Source: Leifsonia sp. 1010
GTDB lineage: Bacteria > Actinomycetota > Actinomycetes > Actinomycetales > Microbacteriaceae
Direction: 5' to 3'
DNA: 64,000 nucleotides
NCBI RefSeq assembly: GCF_031455295.1
Contig: NZ_JAVDSL010000001.1
Coordinates: 310,001 to 374,000, forward strand
In this document: positions 1 through 8,332 of the stretch, piece by piece
Numbering within the stretch: position 1 is the first letter of the stretch
Layout: every line of letters starts with the position of its first letter
The notes under the pieces: generated by a model
The model's input: the letters and a program-made list of their open reading frames with translations, nothing else
What the model was told of the DNA's origin: nothing
Database searches by the model: none
Program-made: the position numbers and the translations under genes

Positions 1-108
1 CTCAGCCCCGACGAAGCCGAAACCGTTACGCGGTTCCTCACCAAGATGCGGCAGACCGTAGACCGCATCGCCGCCGAGCGCGCCGCCGCTAGGCCGAAAC
101 GAACCTGA
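1..108 (+). CDS. 3' end of a gene, possibly a MarR-type regulator (partial)
   Basis: The first 35 codons read as an open C-terminus ending in TGA at 106-108. The peptide is charged and helical, starts LSPDEAETVTRFL and ends in an Arg/Lys-rich tail. The 'LSPDE...' helix followed by a basic end resembles the C-terminal dimerisation helix of MarR-family regulators, but too little is present to be certain. The start lies outside the window. Confidence 0.45.
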   Translation, partial: LSPDEAETVTRFLTKMRQTVDRIAAERAAARPKRT

Positions 109-177
109 AGTCAAGGGGATTGCTAGGCAATTGAAGTAGTTGTTGTGTGGAGCGCGTCAAGGAAAGGACACTTCTCC

Positions 178-342
178 ATGAACATCCTGCTCATCATCAT
201 CGCCATCATCGCGATCATCCTGCTGCTCACCGGAGGGTTCGTGCAGTCGCTGAACTTCCTCCTCTGGGTGGGAATCATCCTGCTCGTCCTGGCTGTGATC
301 GTCTGGCTCGTGCGACTGCTCACCGGGAGCCGACGGGTCTAG
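178..342 (+). CDS. small two-TM hydrophobic membrane protein
   Basis: This is a 54-residue protein starting at the ATG preceded by AAGGA. Residues 2-18 are nearly pure Ile/Leu/Ala and residues 27-47 form a second hydrophobic span, followed by a basic C-terminus (GSRRV). It therefore looks like a two-helix inner-membrane miniprotein. It ends 16 bp before the next small membrane-protein gene, so the two are probably co-transcribed. An upstream in-frame start would add 11 residues without a convincing ribosome-binding site. No enzymatic function can be inferred. Confidence 0.7.
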   Translation: MNILLIIIAIIAIILLLTGGFVQSLNFLLWVGIILLVLAVIVWLVRLLTGSRRV

Positions 343-358
343 GCCCGGAGGTCACCGG

Positions 359-613
359 ATGAGCCTCGGCGCTGGCATCTTCCTGGTCGTGGTGGGCGCG
401 ATCCTCGCGTTCGCCATCAACGTCCAGGTGGCCTGGATCGATCTCCACCTGGTGGGCTACATCCTGATGTTCGCCGGCGTCATCGGCATCATCATCGGGA
501 TCGTGCTGCTCACTCGGCGTCGCACCTCCGTCGCCACCACCCGCACGGCCGTCGATCCTGCGACGGGCGAGCGCGTGACGCGCCGGACGGGCGAGTCGGA
601 CGACATCGTCTGA
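359..613 (+). CDS. DUF6458-type small membrane protein
   Basis: The protein has 84 residues. An N-terminal GIFLVVVGAILAFAINVQV helix is followed by a second helix (about residues 28-50), then a cytosolic tail rich in Thr/Arg (RRRTSVATTRTAVDPATG). This order and the opening MSLGAGIF match DUF6458, a family of actinobacterial two-TM proteins of unknown role. It sits 16 bp after another small membrane gene and is followed by a strong hairpin terminator, which marks the end of the transcript. Confidence 0.75.
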   Translation: MSLGAGIFLVVVGAILAFAINVQVAWIDLHLVGYILMFAGVIGIIIGIVLLTRRRTSVATTRTAVDPATGERVTRRTGESDDIV

Positions 614-635
614 CGCCCTCCCTTCTGGAAACGTG

Positions 636-667
636 GAAGACCCCGTGCCACTCGGCACGGGGTCTTC
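636..667. terminator. bidirectional hairpin between convergent genes
   Basis: This is a perfect 14-bp inverted repeat (GAAGACCCCGTGCC with its complement) around a 4-base loop. It lies between the plus-strand DUF6458 gene and the minus-strand decarboxylase gene and can serve both. Confidence 0.85.
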
Positions 668-685
668 TTCGCGCGGTGGAGCGGC

Positions 686-2065
686 TCACTCCATCGAGTC
701 GAGGATGCCCACCAGGTTGTCGAACGTGGTCAGCGGGTTCAGGACGGCGAAACGGGTGTTCGGCCGGCCCGCGTGCGAACTCGGAGTGACGAACGCACGC
801 TGCTCCTCCAACAGCCGGGCAGACCACAGGGCGTAGTCCTCCTTCGTCCACCCCTCGCGCTCGAACACGACCACCGAGAGCTGCGGCCGGCGCACCAGGC
901 GGAAGCCGTCGCGCCGCTCGATCTCCTCGGCCACGCGCTCGGCCAGCCGGATGGATGCGGTCACCGCATCGCGGTAGGCGCCGGCTCCGTGCGATGCCAG
1001 CGAGAACCAGAACGGCAGCCCCCGGGCCCGGCGGGTGAGGTGCGCTGCGTAGTCGGAAGGGCTCCACTCCGTCGTCTCGGTCAGCGTGTCGAGGTACTCG
1101 GCGTGCTGGGTGTGCGCGCGTCGCCCGGCCTCCGGGTCGCGGTAGATCAGGGCGCAGGCGTCGAACGGCGCGAACAGCCACTTGTGCGGGTCGACGATCA
1201 CCGAGTCCGCGTTCTCCACGCCGGCGAAACGGTCGCGGGCCAGCGGCGACAGCATCCCCGCGAGTCCATAGGCGCCGTCGACGTGCAGCCAGAACGAGAA
1301 GTCCGACTTCAGCGCGGCGATGGATGCGATGTCGTCGACGATGCCGAAGTTCGTGGAGCCGCCGGTGGCGACGACCGCGAACACCGCGTCGCCGTACTCC
1401 TCCAGCGCCGGGCGCACCGCGTCGCCGCTGAGCACACCGCTCTCCCCCGGTGAGACGGCGACGACGTCCACATCCATCACCCGTGCCGCGGACGAGACCG
1501 ACGAGTGCGCCTCGGAGCTGCAGACGATCACCCAGCGGCCGGCCGGGTTGCCGCGCTCGGTGCGGGCCGCATCCCGCGCCGCCACCAGGGCGGAGAGGTT
1601 TCCGAGGGTCCCGCCCTGCACGAAGACGCCGCCGGCCGTCGCGGGAAGCCCGAACTCGGCCGCCAGCCACGCCAGCACCTGGTTCTCCGCGTACACCGCG
1701 CCGGATCCCTCCAGCCACGAGCCGCCGTAGACGGCGCTGGCCGAGACGACGAGGTCGAACGCGGTGGCGGCTTTCGTCGGGGCCGTCGGGATGAACGACA
1801 GGTAGCTCGGGTGGTCGGTGGTGATGCACGCGGGGGCGAGGACGTGCTCGAAGAGGGCGAGCGCACGCTCGGCCCCGATGCCGTTCTCGGAGACGGTCTG
1901 CCCGGCCAGACGGCGCAGCTCGTACTCGGGCAGCGGCTTGTCGAGCGGGGTGTCCTCGCTGAGGATGCGCCGGCGCGAGTAGTCGAGCACCAGGTCGACC
2001 AGTTCACGGGTCTCCGGTGTCACCGCGTGCATGCGGTCGTGGGGCTGAGCGGGCTGCTGAGTCAT
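686..2065 (-). CDS. PLP-dependent decarboxylase (group II / aromatic-L-amino-acid type)
   Basis: The protein has 459 residues with the fold-type I decarboxylase signature. The PLP lysine lies in VDPHKWLF, the cofactor Asp in HVDGAYG, and the family N-terminal motif is HPSYLSFIPTAPT. It probably removes CO2 from an aromatic or related L-amino acid to give an amine; the exact substrate cannot be read from sequence. The ATG at 2065 is chosen because GGAGG lies about 7 bases upstream; in-frame upstream starts lack a site. It converges on the small membrane-protein pair and ends next to the shared hairpin. It runs divergently from the phosphotransferase gene. Confidence 0.85.
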   Translation of the reverse strand: MTQQPAQPHDRMHAVTPETRELVDLVLDYSRRRILSEDTPLDKPLPEYELRRLAGQTVSENGIGAERALALFEHVLAPACITTDHPSYLSFIPTAPTKAATAFDLVVSASAVYGGSWLEGSGAVYAENQVLAWLAAEFGLPATAGGVFVQGGTLGNLSALVAARDAARTERGNPAGRWVIVCSSEAHSSVSSAARVMDVDVVAVSPGESGVLSGDAVRPALEEYGDAVFAVVATGGSTNFGIVDDIASIAALKSDFSFWLHVDGAYGLAGMLSPLARDRFAGVENADSVIVDPHKWLFAPFDACALIYRDPEAGRRAHTQHAEYLDTLTETTEWSPSDYAAHLTRRARGLPFWFSLASHGAGAYRDAVTASIRLAERVAEEIERRDGFRLVRRPQLSVVVFEREGWTKEDYALWSARLLEEQRAFVTPSSHAGRPNTRFAVLNPLTTFDNLVGILDSME

Positions 2066-2193
2066 GGAACCTCCGATCGACATGCTTTCACAAAGAACCC
2101 GCATGAGTTTGGCGCTGAACGCAACTCCATTGCTCGTTCATGGCGATATCTGAGCATTTCGAGCGCCCGTGCGCTTCTCGGCGGACGGCCTGC

Positions 2194-2209
2194 TACGGTC
2201 GAGCGGGTG
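2194..2209 (+). promoter_or_regulatory. candidate leaderless promoter -10 element
   Basis: TACGGT (2194-2199) lies 7 bases before the GTG start at 2207, and no ribosome-binding site is present. This is the arrangement of leaderless actinobacterial transcripts. It is inferred from spacing only. Confidence 0.4.
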
Positions 2210-3082
2210 AGTGACACACCCGCCGCCGACATCACCACCGACGGGGCGCTGGTCGCCCGGCTGCTCGCGGAGCAGCATCCCGACCTCGAGGGCGAACTCC
2301 GCCTGGTCAGCGACGGCTGGGACAACCAGCTGTACCGGCTCGGCGACCGCCTCGCGGTCCGCGTCCCGCGCCGTGAGGCCGCCGCGCACCTCATCGAGCA
2401 CGAGCAGCGCATGCTCCCCGGGATCGCGGAACGGGTGAGCGTGCGCGTTCCCGTCCCGGTCCGCGTCGGGGCTCCGTCCCCGACCTTCCCCTGGCCGTGG
2501 AGCGTCGTCGAGTGGTTCGACGGCGTCGACGGCGCGTCCGTCGGCGCCGCGGGCCGCGTCGGCCTGGCCGAGCCGCTCGCGCGCTTCCTCGGCGAGCTCG
2601 CCGTGCCCGCCCCGGAGGCGCCGCAGAACCCGGTGCGCGGGATACCGCTCGCCGAACGCCGCGAGGCGGTCGCGACGCGGCTCCGCTCGCTGTCCGGACG
2701 CATGGAGGTCGCCGACCTCGAACAGGCGTGGCGCGAGGCCCTCGACGCGCCCGCCTGGGACGGACCGCCCCTGCTCCTCCACGGCGACCTGCACCCCGGC
2801 AACCTGCTGCTGGGCCACGATGGCGACCTGGTCGCCGTGGTCGACTTCGGCGACGTCACATCCGGCGACCCGGCGACGGATCTCGCGACCGCGTGGCTGA
2901 CCTTCGATCGGGAGGCGCGCGAGCGGTTCCGGCGTGCGCTTCCCGTCACGCCGGATGCGGCGACGTGGGCGCGAGCACGCGGGTGGGCGGTGACGATGGC
3001 GTCCGCTCTGGCCATGGCGTCGGACGACAATCCGCGCATGGCCGCGCTGGCCCGGCACACGCTCGCGCAGATCCCGGAGTAG
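2207..3082 (+). CDS. aminoglycoside phosphotransferase-family kinase
   Basis: This 291-residue protein has the APH/choline-kinase catalytic loop LLHGDLHPGNLLL (catalytic Asp, Asn for metal) and the metal-binding VVDFGD about 20 residues later. The N-terminal lobe holds the ATP-lysine region LAVRVPRRE. Members phosphorylate aminoglycosides, macrolides or cellular small molecules; the 'SDGWDNQLYRLGDRLAVRVPRR' type opening is common in actinobacterial homologues of unknown substrate. The GTG at 2207 is chosen because translation from it preserves the N-lobe and a -10-like TACGGT is correctly placed for a leaderless mRNA. Antibiotic resistance should not be assumed. Confidence 0.85.
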   Translation: MSDTPAADITTDGALVARLLAEQHPDLEGELRLVSDGWDNQLYRLGDRLAVRVPRREAAAHLIEHEQRMLPGIAERVSVRVPVPVRVGAPSPTFPWPWSVVEWFDGVDGASVGAAGRVGLAEPLARFLGELAVPAPEAPQNPVRGIPLAERREAVATRLRSLSGRMEVADLEQAWREALDAPAWDGPPLLLHGDLHPGNLLLGHDGDLVAVVDFGDVTSGDPATDLATAWLTFDREARERFRRALPVTPDAATWARARGWAVTMASALAMASDDNPRMAALARHTLAQIPE

Positions 3083-3103
3083 GTCACCGCAGGGGCGACC
3101 GGG

Positions 3104-3436
3104 TCAGAGGCCCCGCTCGTGGGTGGACCCGACGACCGGCTGGCCGTCCTCATCCACGGCGATCAGGCCGGAGGAGCTGGCCGCCGCGGCCGCGAGGCGC
3201 TCGATCCAGTCGCGGTCGAGTGTCGGCGGTCGTGAGCCGCTGAACCGGAAACGCAGGGGGATGGAGGGGTCGATCCAGACGGTCGAGCGACCGTCGCCGT
3301 TCTCCGCGGTCTCGCGCCAGCTCAGAGCGAACGACTCCTTGCGGCGCAGCTTCGACACGATCACCACTTCGAGGTGCGCGAGGACGCGATCCTCGAACGT
3401 GATCATCGTGCTGCTGTCGTAGACCATGTATCCCAT
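3104..3436 (-). CDS. DUF7882 family protein
   Basis: This 110-residue protein starts MGYMVYDSSTMITFEDR and carries the family blocks LAHLEVVIVSKLRR, FALSWRE, and IPLRFRFSGSRPP. These are the conserved parts of DUF7882, small proteins found many times in Microbacteriaceae genomes and sometimes mislabelled as DNA ligase. GGAGG sits 5 bases before the ATG at 3436, so the 10-residue upstream extension is rejected. The function is unknown. It converges on the phosphotransferase gene with only 21 bp between stops. Confidence 0.8.
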   Translation of the reverse strand: MGYMVYDSSTMITFEDRVLAHLEVVIVSKLRRKESFALSWRETAENGDGRSTVWIDPSIPLRFRFSGSRPPTLDRDWIERLAAAAASSSGLIAVDEDGQPVVGSTHERGL

Positions 3437-3517
3437 CGGGCACCTCCAGCCAACACCGTACGCCAAGACGCACGTTCGTTGGCTCGACGATGTCCGGCGG
3501 GATGCGCGGAGGGAAGG

Positions 3518-4609
3518 TCAGGCCCGGCGGTAGGCCCCGGCGGCCGGGCAGTCGAACGGGTCGCGGGCCGCGAGGCCGACGCGGTTCAGGTACTGGATGA
3601 CGATGGTGTACGACCGGACCAGCGACGTCTCGGTGTACGGCACCTCGTTCGCCGCGCAGTGCGCGATTGTCAGTTCACGAGCGCGCGCCAGGTGCGGCCG
3701 CGGCATGCTCGGGAAGAGGTGGTGCTCGACCTGGTGGTTGAGACCGCCCATGAGGATGTTCATCCACCATCCGCCGCGGATGTTGCGGGAGGTGCGCACC
3801 TGCTTGTCGAGGAAGCTGACGCGCGAGCCCTCGGGCAGCTGCGGCATGCCCTTGTGGTTGGGGGCGAAGGACGCCCCCATGTACAGGCCGAACACGGCGA
3901 GCTGCACTCCGAGGAACGCGAAGGCGACGCCGACCGGCATCAGCAGGAAGACAGCACTGAGGTAGATGCCGAATCGGATGAAGATGGCGGAGAGCTCACG
4001 GCCGCGGCCGGGGACCGGCGCCTTGCCGAAGAGGGTCCGCAGCGACGTGAAGTGGAGGTTGACGCCCTCGAGCAGCAGCAGCGGGAAGAAGAGGTAGCCC
4101 TGGCGACGCGTCAGTGCGCGCAGGATGCCCGTGGACCGGGCGGCGTCCGCCTCGGTGAACGAGATCGTGTCACGGGCGATGTCGGGGTCTTTCCCGATGG
4201 TGTTCGGGTTGGCGTGGTGACGGGTGTGCTTCGTCATCCACCAGTGGTAGCTCATGCCGACCATCCAGGTCGCGAGAAAACGCCCGGCGCGGTCGTTGGC
4301 GGGGCCGGAGTCGAACACCTGACGGTGTGAGGCCTCGTGCGCCACGAAGGCGAGCTGGGTGAAGATGATGCCGAGTGCTCCGGCGATCAGGAGGACGAAC
4401 CACGAGTCGCCCAGCAGGACGATCCCGGCGAATGCGCCCACGAGCGCGAGGATGAGGACCGCGAACGTGGTGATGTAGAAGCCCCGACGACGTTCGAGGA
4501 GACCCTCGCTGCGAACCTCCGACAGGAGTTCGCTGTACGTGCTCGTCACGGACGGCCGTCCGGAGCGGGGCTTGGTGGTCCGGATCGGACCGAGAACGGT
4601 TGCGGTCAC
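3518..4609 (-). CDS. membrane fatty-acid (acyl) desaturase
   Basis: This protein of about 363 residues has the three histidine boxes of the membrane di-iron desaturases: HEASHR, HTRHHANPN, and HQVEHHLFP. Hydrophobic segments flank them (for example residues 41-85 and 190-240). It would introduce a cis double bond into acyl chains of membrane lipids and needs an electron donor such as ferredoxin/rubredoxin, which is not encoded here. The GTG at 4609 is preceded by GGAGG at ideal spacing; longer frames upstream have no site. Its neighbour is a cold-shock protein gene on the same strand, which fits a role in adapting membrane fluidity to cold, although a hairpin separates the two transcripts. 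Confidence 0.9.
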   Translation of the reverse strand: MTATVLGPIRTTKPRSGRPSVTSTYSELLSEVRSEGLLERRRGFYITTFAVLILALVGAFAGIVLLGDSWFVLLIAGALGIIFTQLAFVAHEASHRQVFDSGPANDRAGRFLATWMVGMSYHWWMTKHTRHHANPNTIGKDPDIARDTISFTEADAARSTGILRALTRRQGYLFFPLLLLEGVNLHFTSLRTLFGKAPVPGRGRELSAIFIRFGIYLSAVFLLMPVGVAFAFLGVQLAVFGLYMGASFAPNHKGMPQLPEGSRVSFLDKQVRTSRNIRGGWWMNILMGGLNHQVEHHLFPSMPRPHLARARELTIAHCAANEVPYTETSLVRSYTIVIQYLNRVGLAARDPFDCPAAGAYRRA

Positions 4610-4733
4610 GCTTGACCTCCGCTGTGTCAGACGACTTCCCAGCCGAGGTGTTGGACGTTTCGCCCTAGATTCTCGAAGCATATGCGCCGTTCCTGGGCGC
4701 CAGCACCGAGATATGCCCGAAGGGGCTTGGGAT

Positions 4734-4765
4734 CGATGCGGGGCCGGCGAACCGGCCCCGCATCG
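4734..4765 (-). terminator. cold-shock gene terminator hairpin with UUCG loop
   Basis: This is a perfect 14-bp stem (CGATGCGGGGCCGG with its complement) that begins 7 bp after the stop of the minus-strand cold-shock gene. Read on that strand the loop is UUCG closed by G-C pairs, an unusually stable tetraloop. No U-tract follows. Confidence 0.75.
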
Positions 4766-4772
4766 GGACCGG

Positions 4773-4979
4773 TCAGACCGGTCGGATGTTGGATGCCTGG
4801 AGGCCCTTGGGGCCGCGGGTCACCTCGTACTCGACCTTCTGATTCTCGGCCAGGTTGCGGAACTCGCCCTGCGACGCGATCTCGCTGAAGTGGGCGAAGA
4901 CGTCGGCCGTGCCGTCATCCGGGGCAATGAAGCCGTAGCCCTTCTCCGTGCTGAACCATTTGACGGTACCTGTGGCCAT
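4773..4979 (-). CDS. cspA: CspA-family cold-shock protein
   Basis: This 68-residue single cold-shock domain starts [21 protein letters not shown]1 (KGYGFI) and RNP2 (DVFAHFSEI) are both intact. Such proteins bind single-stranded RNA/DNA and melt mRNA secondary structure. The ATG is preceded by AAGGAAG. About 170 or more bases of untranslated sequence lie upstream before any plausible promoter, in line with the long structured leaders of cold-shock mRNAs. The symbol denotes the family, since several csp paralogues normally exist. Confidence 0.92.
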   Translation of the reverse strand: MATGTVKWFSTEKGYGFIAPDDGTADVFAHFSEIASQGEFRNLAENQKVEYEVTRGPKGLQASNIRPV

Positions 4980-5418
4980 CGTATTCTTCCTTCTTATTTG
5001 GTGTTGGGGACCATGACGGTCCCGTTCGCCGCGCGGAGAGCGCGGACGGCTGAGCGCCACGACGGAATGGAGCGGTCGTGACGATTCGTCGGGGAGGGAG
5101 TGGCCCTCGCCGGAGAGCTGAACGGCTGATGGAGCCGGACGGAGGGTGAGATACTTTTCCTTTTTCGCGGCCGTGACCGCGGGTACACATGCGCACACGA
5201 CCCGAGGAAGGTGCGCTCAATCGACCCGGTGCGAGACGTCGTCGGCTGACCGGGTTCCCGCAAGACTACAGGACATCGGCCTCGAGCGCGCGAATCCCTC
5301 GTTTTCACCCGCGAGAGGGCTGGATTGTGAACCGAGAACTGATATTCTTGAAAAGTTTCTGATCGACGCCCATGTCTCGGGCGGTATCCGATCGTCATCA
5401 CATCATCGAGGGGGAATA
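4980..5418. other. 439-bp divergent intergenic region (csp leader and promoter of the Pro-repeat gene)
   Basis: No credible gene is seen here on either strand; open frames through it lack ribosome-binding sites and family features. The part nearest the cold-shock gene (about 4980-5150) is probably its 5' leader. The right part must hold the promoter of the plus-strand membrane protein. The stretch 5336-5360 is locally A/T-rich. Confidence 0.5.
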
Positions 5419-6684
5419 TTGAGCGACCCGACCGTGCCCGCAGACGACCACGACAAGGCTCCGGAGGGCACACCGGCCGCGTCCGAACCGGCGGCACCAG
5501 AGCAGCCGGCAGCACCCGAGCAGCCCACAGCACCCGAGCAGCCGGCAGCACCCGAGCAGCCGGCAGCACCCGAGCAGCCCGCCGCACCCGAGCAGCCCGT
5601 TCCGCCGACCCAGCCGGTCGCACCCGAGCAGCAGGCCGCCTACACGACCGCGCCCGGCCAGCAGCCCTACCCGGGCGGTCAGCCCAACCCGTATGCGCCG
5701 CCCGCAGGCGAGAAGAAGAAGCCGGCCGTCCCGCGCTGGGTCTGGTGGGTCATCGGCGGTGCTGTCGCCTTCGCCGCCGTGGTGATCGTCGCGATCGTCC
5801 TGATCGCCAACCTTCTGGGCGGCGGCGGCGCGAAGGCCGTCGCGCAGGACTACCTGAACGACATCGCCAAGGGCAACGCGTCGGCCGCCAACAAGCTGGC
5901 CCGGGTCGACTCCTCGGAGGACGAGAACTTCCTCCTGACCAACGCCGTCCTCGGCAAGGCCCAGCACATCACGGCCCCGGTCGTGAGCCGGACGCTGTCG
6001 AGCCGAAGCTCCGACCTCACCCAGGTGAGCGTGACGTACAAGCTCGCCGGCAAGACCTACCGCGGGACCATCGAGCTGGATAAGGACGACAAGGGCTGGT
6101 ACGTCAGCCGCGGTCTGACCTACCAGCTCCCGTTCGTGTCGTCCAGCATCCCCGGCTACGCGGTTCCCGGTGCCGACCACTCGCTGACGTCGAAGGATTC
6201 CGAGGTGGTCGCGTACCCCGGCGTGTACAGCATGGAGGCGCCGAACAAGTACTACGAGCTGGCCGGCTCCCCCAAGCTGACGGTGGCCGCCGACTCGTAT
6301 CAGGTGAAGGACCTCAAGCTGACCCCGTCGCAGGCCTACCTCGACGAGGTGCAGAAGCAGGTCGACGCCCACTACGCCGAGTGCGCCACCAAGACGGCCT
6401 ACTACGACGTGGAGGACTGCGGCATCGACCTCAGCTACCCGAGCAACATGTCCGTCTCGAAGTCCACCGTGGCCGTGAAGGTCGACGAGTCGCCGAAGGT
6501 CGAGATCAGCGACGACTCCGACTCGTACTACCAGTTCAAGATCGGCCCGGGGAAGTTCTCGGCCGTCATGACCGGTTCGGACTACAGCGGCAACCCGGCG
6601 AGTGAGAACCTCACCGGCGAGGCCGGCTACATCAGCGCCGACATCAAGATCGACGACGACAAGGTCGTGGTCACCTTCAACTGA
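5419..6684 (+). CDS. single-TM protein with Pro-rich cytosolic repeats and extracellular domain
   Basis: The 421-residue protein starts at TTG (5419), placed by GAGGGGG five bases upstream. Residues 25-72 consist of six-residue AAPEQP-type repeats. Residues 73-105 are Pro/Gly/Gln-rich, a TM helix spans about 112-133 ([20 protein letters not shown]), and the rest is extracellular. The first outer segment ([21 protein letters not shown]) resembles the DUF4878/NTF2-like lipoprotein fold. A later pair of cysteines (AECATK, VEDCG) could form a disulphide. The Pro-rich region probably lies inside the cell. The function is unknown; a cell-envelope or signalling role is only an inference. A hairpin terminator follows directly. 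Confidence 0.75.
   Translation: MSDPTVPADDHDKAPEGTPAASEPAAPEQPAAPEQPTAPEQPAAPEQPAAPEQPAAPEQPVPPTQPVAPEQQAAYTTAPGQQPYPGGQPNPYAPPAGEKKKPAVPRWVWWVIGGAVAFAAVVIVAIVLIANLLGGGGAKAVAQDYLNDIAKGNASAANKLARVDSSEDENFLLTNAVLGKAQHITAPVVSRTLSSRSSDLTQVSVTYKLAGKTYRGTIELDKDDKGWYVSRGLTYQLPFVSSSIPGYAVPGADHSLTSKDSEVVAYPGVYSMEAPNKYYELAGSPKLTVAADSYQVKDLKLTPSQAYLDEVQKQVDAHYAECATKTAYYDVEDCGIDLSYPSNMSVSKSTVAVKVDESPKVEISDDSDSYYQFKIGPGKFSAVMTGSDYSGNPASENLTGEAGYISADIKIDDDKVVVTFN
5491..5634 (+). repeat. 18-bp in-frame tandem repeat (AAPEQP units)
   Basis: There are six near-identical 18-bp units (5491-5598), for example GCAGCACCCGAGCAGCCG, followed by two degenerate ones. They keep the reading frame and encode Ala-Ala-Pro-Glu-Gln-Pro. 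Copy number is likely to vary between strains. Confidence 0.9.
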
Positions 6685-6696
6685 CCGCGAACGACG

Positions 6697-6727
6697 AAGG
6701 GCCGGGCGTCTGAGACGCCCGGCCCTT
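6697..6727. terminator. bidirectional hairpin terminator
   Basis: This is a perfect 14-bp stem AAGGGCCGGGCGTC with a TGA loop and its complement, ending in TTTCG on the plus strand. It lies between two convergent genes. Confidence 0.9.
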
Positions 6728-6741
6728 TCGCGTTGGTCCGC

Positions 6742-8115
6742 TTACCAGTCGTTCCCCACGCGGATCAGCTTCTTGTTGACGAACTCGTCCGCACCGAACC
6801 GGCCCAGCTCGCGCCCCGAACCGGAGCGCTTCACGCCGCCGAACGGCAGCTCGGCGCCGTCGGCCAGGACCACGTTGACGAACACCATTCCGGCCTCGAT
6901 GCGGTCAGCGACGCGCGACGCCTGCTCCTTGTCGGTCGTGTACAGGTACGAGCCGAGCCCGAACGGGGTGTCGTTGGCGATGCGCACGGCGTCGTCCTCG
7001 TCCTTCGCGCGGTACACCTGGGCGACCGGGCCGAAGAACTCCTCCTTGGAGGCGGGGTTGTCGGGCGTCACGTCGGTGAGCACCGTCGTCTCGAAGAAGG
7101 CGCCGTTGCGGCCTCCGCCGCGCACCAGCTTCGCGCCGTTGTCCACAGCGCGCTTGACCTGCTCGTCGAGGTTCTCCGCCGCTTTCAGCGATGAGAGCGG
7201 GCCGAGGGCCGAATCCTCGCTCGTCGGGTCGCTCGCCTCCACCTCGGAGAGCTTGGCGGTGAACTTCTCCAGGAACGGCTCGTAGAGCTCGTCGATGACG
7301 ACGAAGCGCTTGGCGGCGTTGCATGACTGGCCGCTGTTGTCGAGGCGGGCATCCACCGCGTTCTGCACCGCGGCATCCAGGTCGTCGGTCGAGAGCAGGA
7401 TGAACGGGTCGGATCCGCCGAGCTCGAGCACGACCTTCTTCAGGTTGCGGCCGGCGATCTCGGCGACCTTCGCGCCGGCCCGCTCGGAGCCGGTGAGCGA
7501 GACGCCCTGCACGCGCGGGTCGGCGATCACGGTCTCGATCTGCGGGTGGCTGGCGTAGATGTTGACGTACGCACCCTCGGGGAAGCCCGCGTCGAGGAAG
7601 ATCTGCTGGATCGCGGCGGCCGACTCCGGGCACTGCTCGGCGTGCTTCAGCAGGATGGTGTTTCCGATGACGAGGTTCGGTCCGGCGAACCGCGCCACCT
7701 GGTAGTACGGGAAGTTCCACGGCATGATTCCGAGGAGCACACCGAGCGGCGAGCGCCGGACGACGGCCGAGCCGTCGCCGTCGAGCAACTGGATCGGCTC
7801 GTCCTTGAGGAACTCGTCCGCGTGGTCGGCGTAGTACTCGTAGATCGCGCCGGCGAAGTCGACCTCGGCGAGCGCCTGCTCGACCGGCTTGCCCATCTCT
7901 CGCACGATGATCTCGGCGAGCTCCTGCCGGCGCTCCACGTGGAGTTCACCGACACGGCGGATCAGTGCGGCACGCTCCTGCCCGGTCGTCGACCGCGACC
8001 AGGTGCGGAAGGCGTTGTCGGCGGACGTGATCGCCGCCTCCAGGTCGGCGTCGCTGATGGTGTCGAAGGTCTTGACCGTCTCGCCGGTGGCGGGATTGGT
8101 CACGGCGTAGCTCAT
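6742..8115 (-). CDS. NAD(P)-dependent succinate-semialdehyde-type aldehyde dehydrogenase
   Basis: This 457-residue aldehyde dehydrogenase has the catalytic glutamate in LELGGSDPF and the nucleophilic cysteine in GQSCNAAKR. The cofactor-binding segment is GIMPWNFPYYQV, and the length is normal for the GabD/Sad group. It would oxidise succinate semialdehyde or a similar aldehyde to the acid. The ATG at 8115 has GAGGAG upstream. There is no GABA transaminase next to it, so the substrate is an inference from family similarity. It is divergent from the SDR gene. Confidence 0.88.
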   Translation of the reverse strand: MSYAVTNPATGETVKTFDTISDADLEAAITSADNAFRTWSRSTTGQERAALIRRVGELHVERRQELAEIIVREMGKPVEQALAEVDFAGAIYEYYADHADEFLKDEPIQLLDGDGSAVVRRSPLGVLLGIMPWNFPYYQVARFAGPNLVIGNTILLKHAEQCPESAAAIQQIFLDAGFPEGAYVNIYASHPQIETVIADPRVQGVSLTGSERAGAKVAEIAGRNLKKVVLELGGSDPFILLSTDDLDAAVQNAVDARLDNSGQSCNAAKRFVVIDELYEPFLEKFTAKLSEVEASDPTSEDSALGPLSSLKAAENLDEQVKRAVDNGAKLVRGGGRNGAFFETTVLTDVTPDNPASKEEFFGPVAQVYRAKDEDDAVRIANDTPFGLGSYLYTTDKEQASRVADRIEAGMVFVNVVLADGAELPFGGVKRSGSGRELGRFGADEFVNKKLIRVGNDW

Positions 8116-8332
8116 GGCGCTCCTCTTCTTCGCTGAAACGGGTCTGGCCCATCATGACAATACGGCTTCCGAAGCACCTGTGACCCGCCACACCGTCCAC
8201 GCGGACGCGCATGCGTCGACATGACGTACAGCGTGTCTGAATCGGCGATGCGTTCGCGCTGCAGACCCTCGCAGGAACCGTTGCAATCACGCAACCGAAG
8301 CGTTCAATGGTGGCTGATCGAGGGAGGTGCTC

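Noticed and set aside
1505-2206. N-terminal extension of the phosphotransferase to an ATG at 1505
   Set aside because: It would run antisense through the decarboxylase gene; the family N-terminus begins near GTG 2207.
2207-3082. Calling the phosphotransferase an antibiotic-resistance gene
   Set aside because: The APH fold covers many non-resistance kinases, and nothing in the neighbourhood points to resistance.
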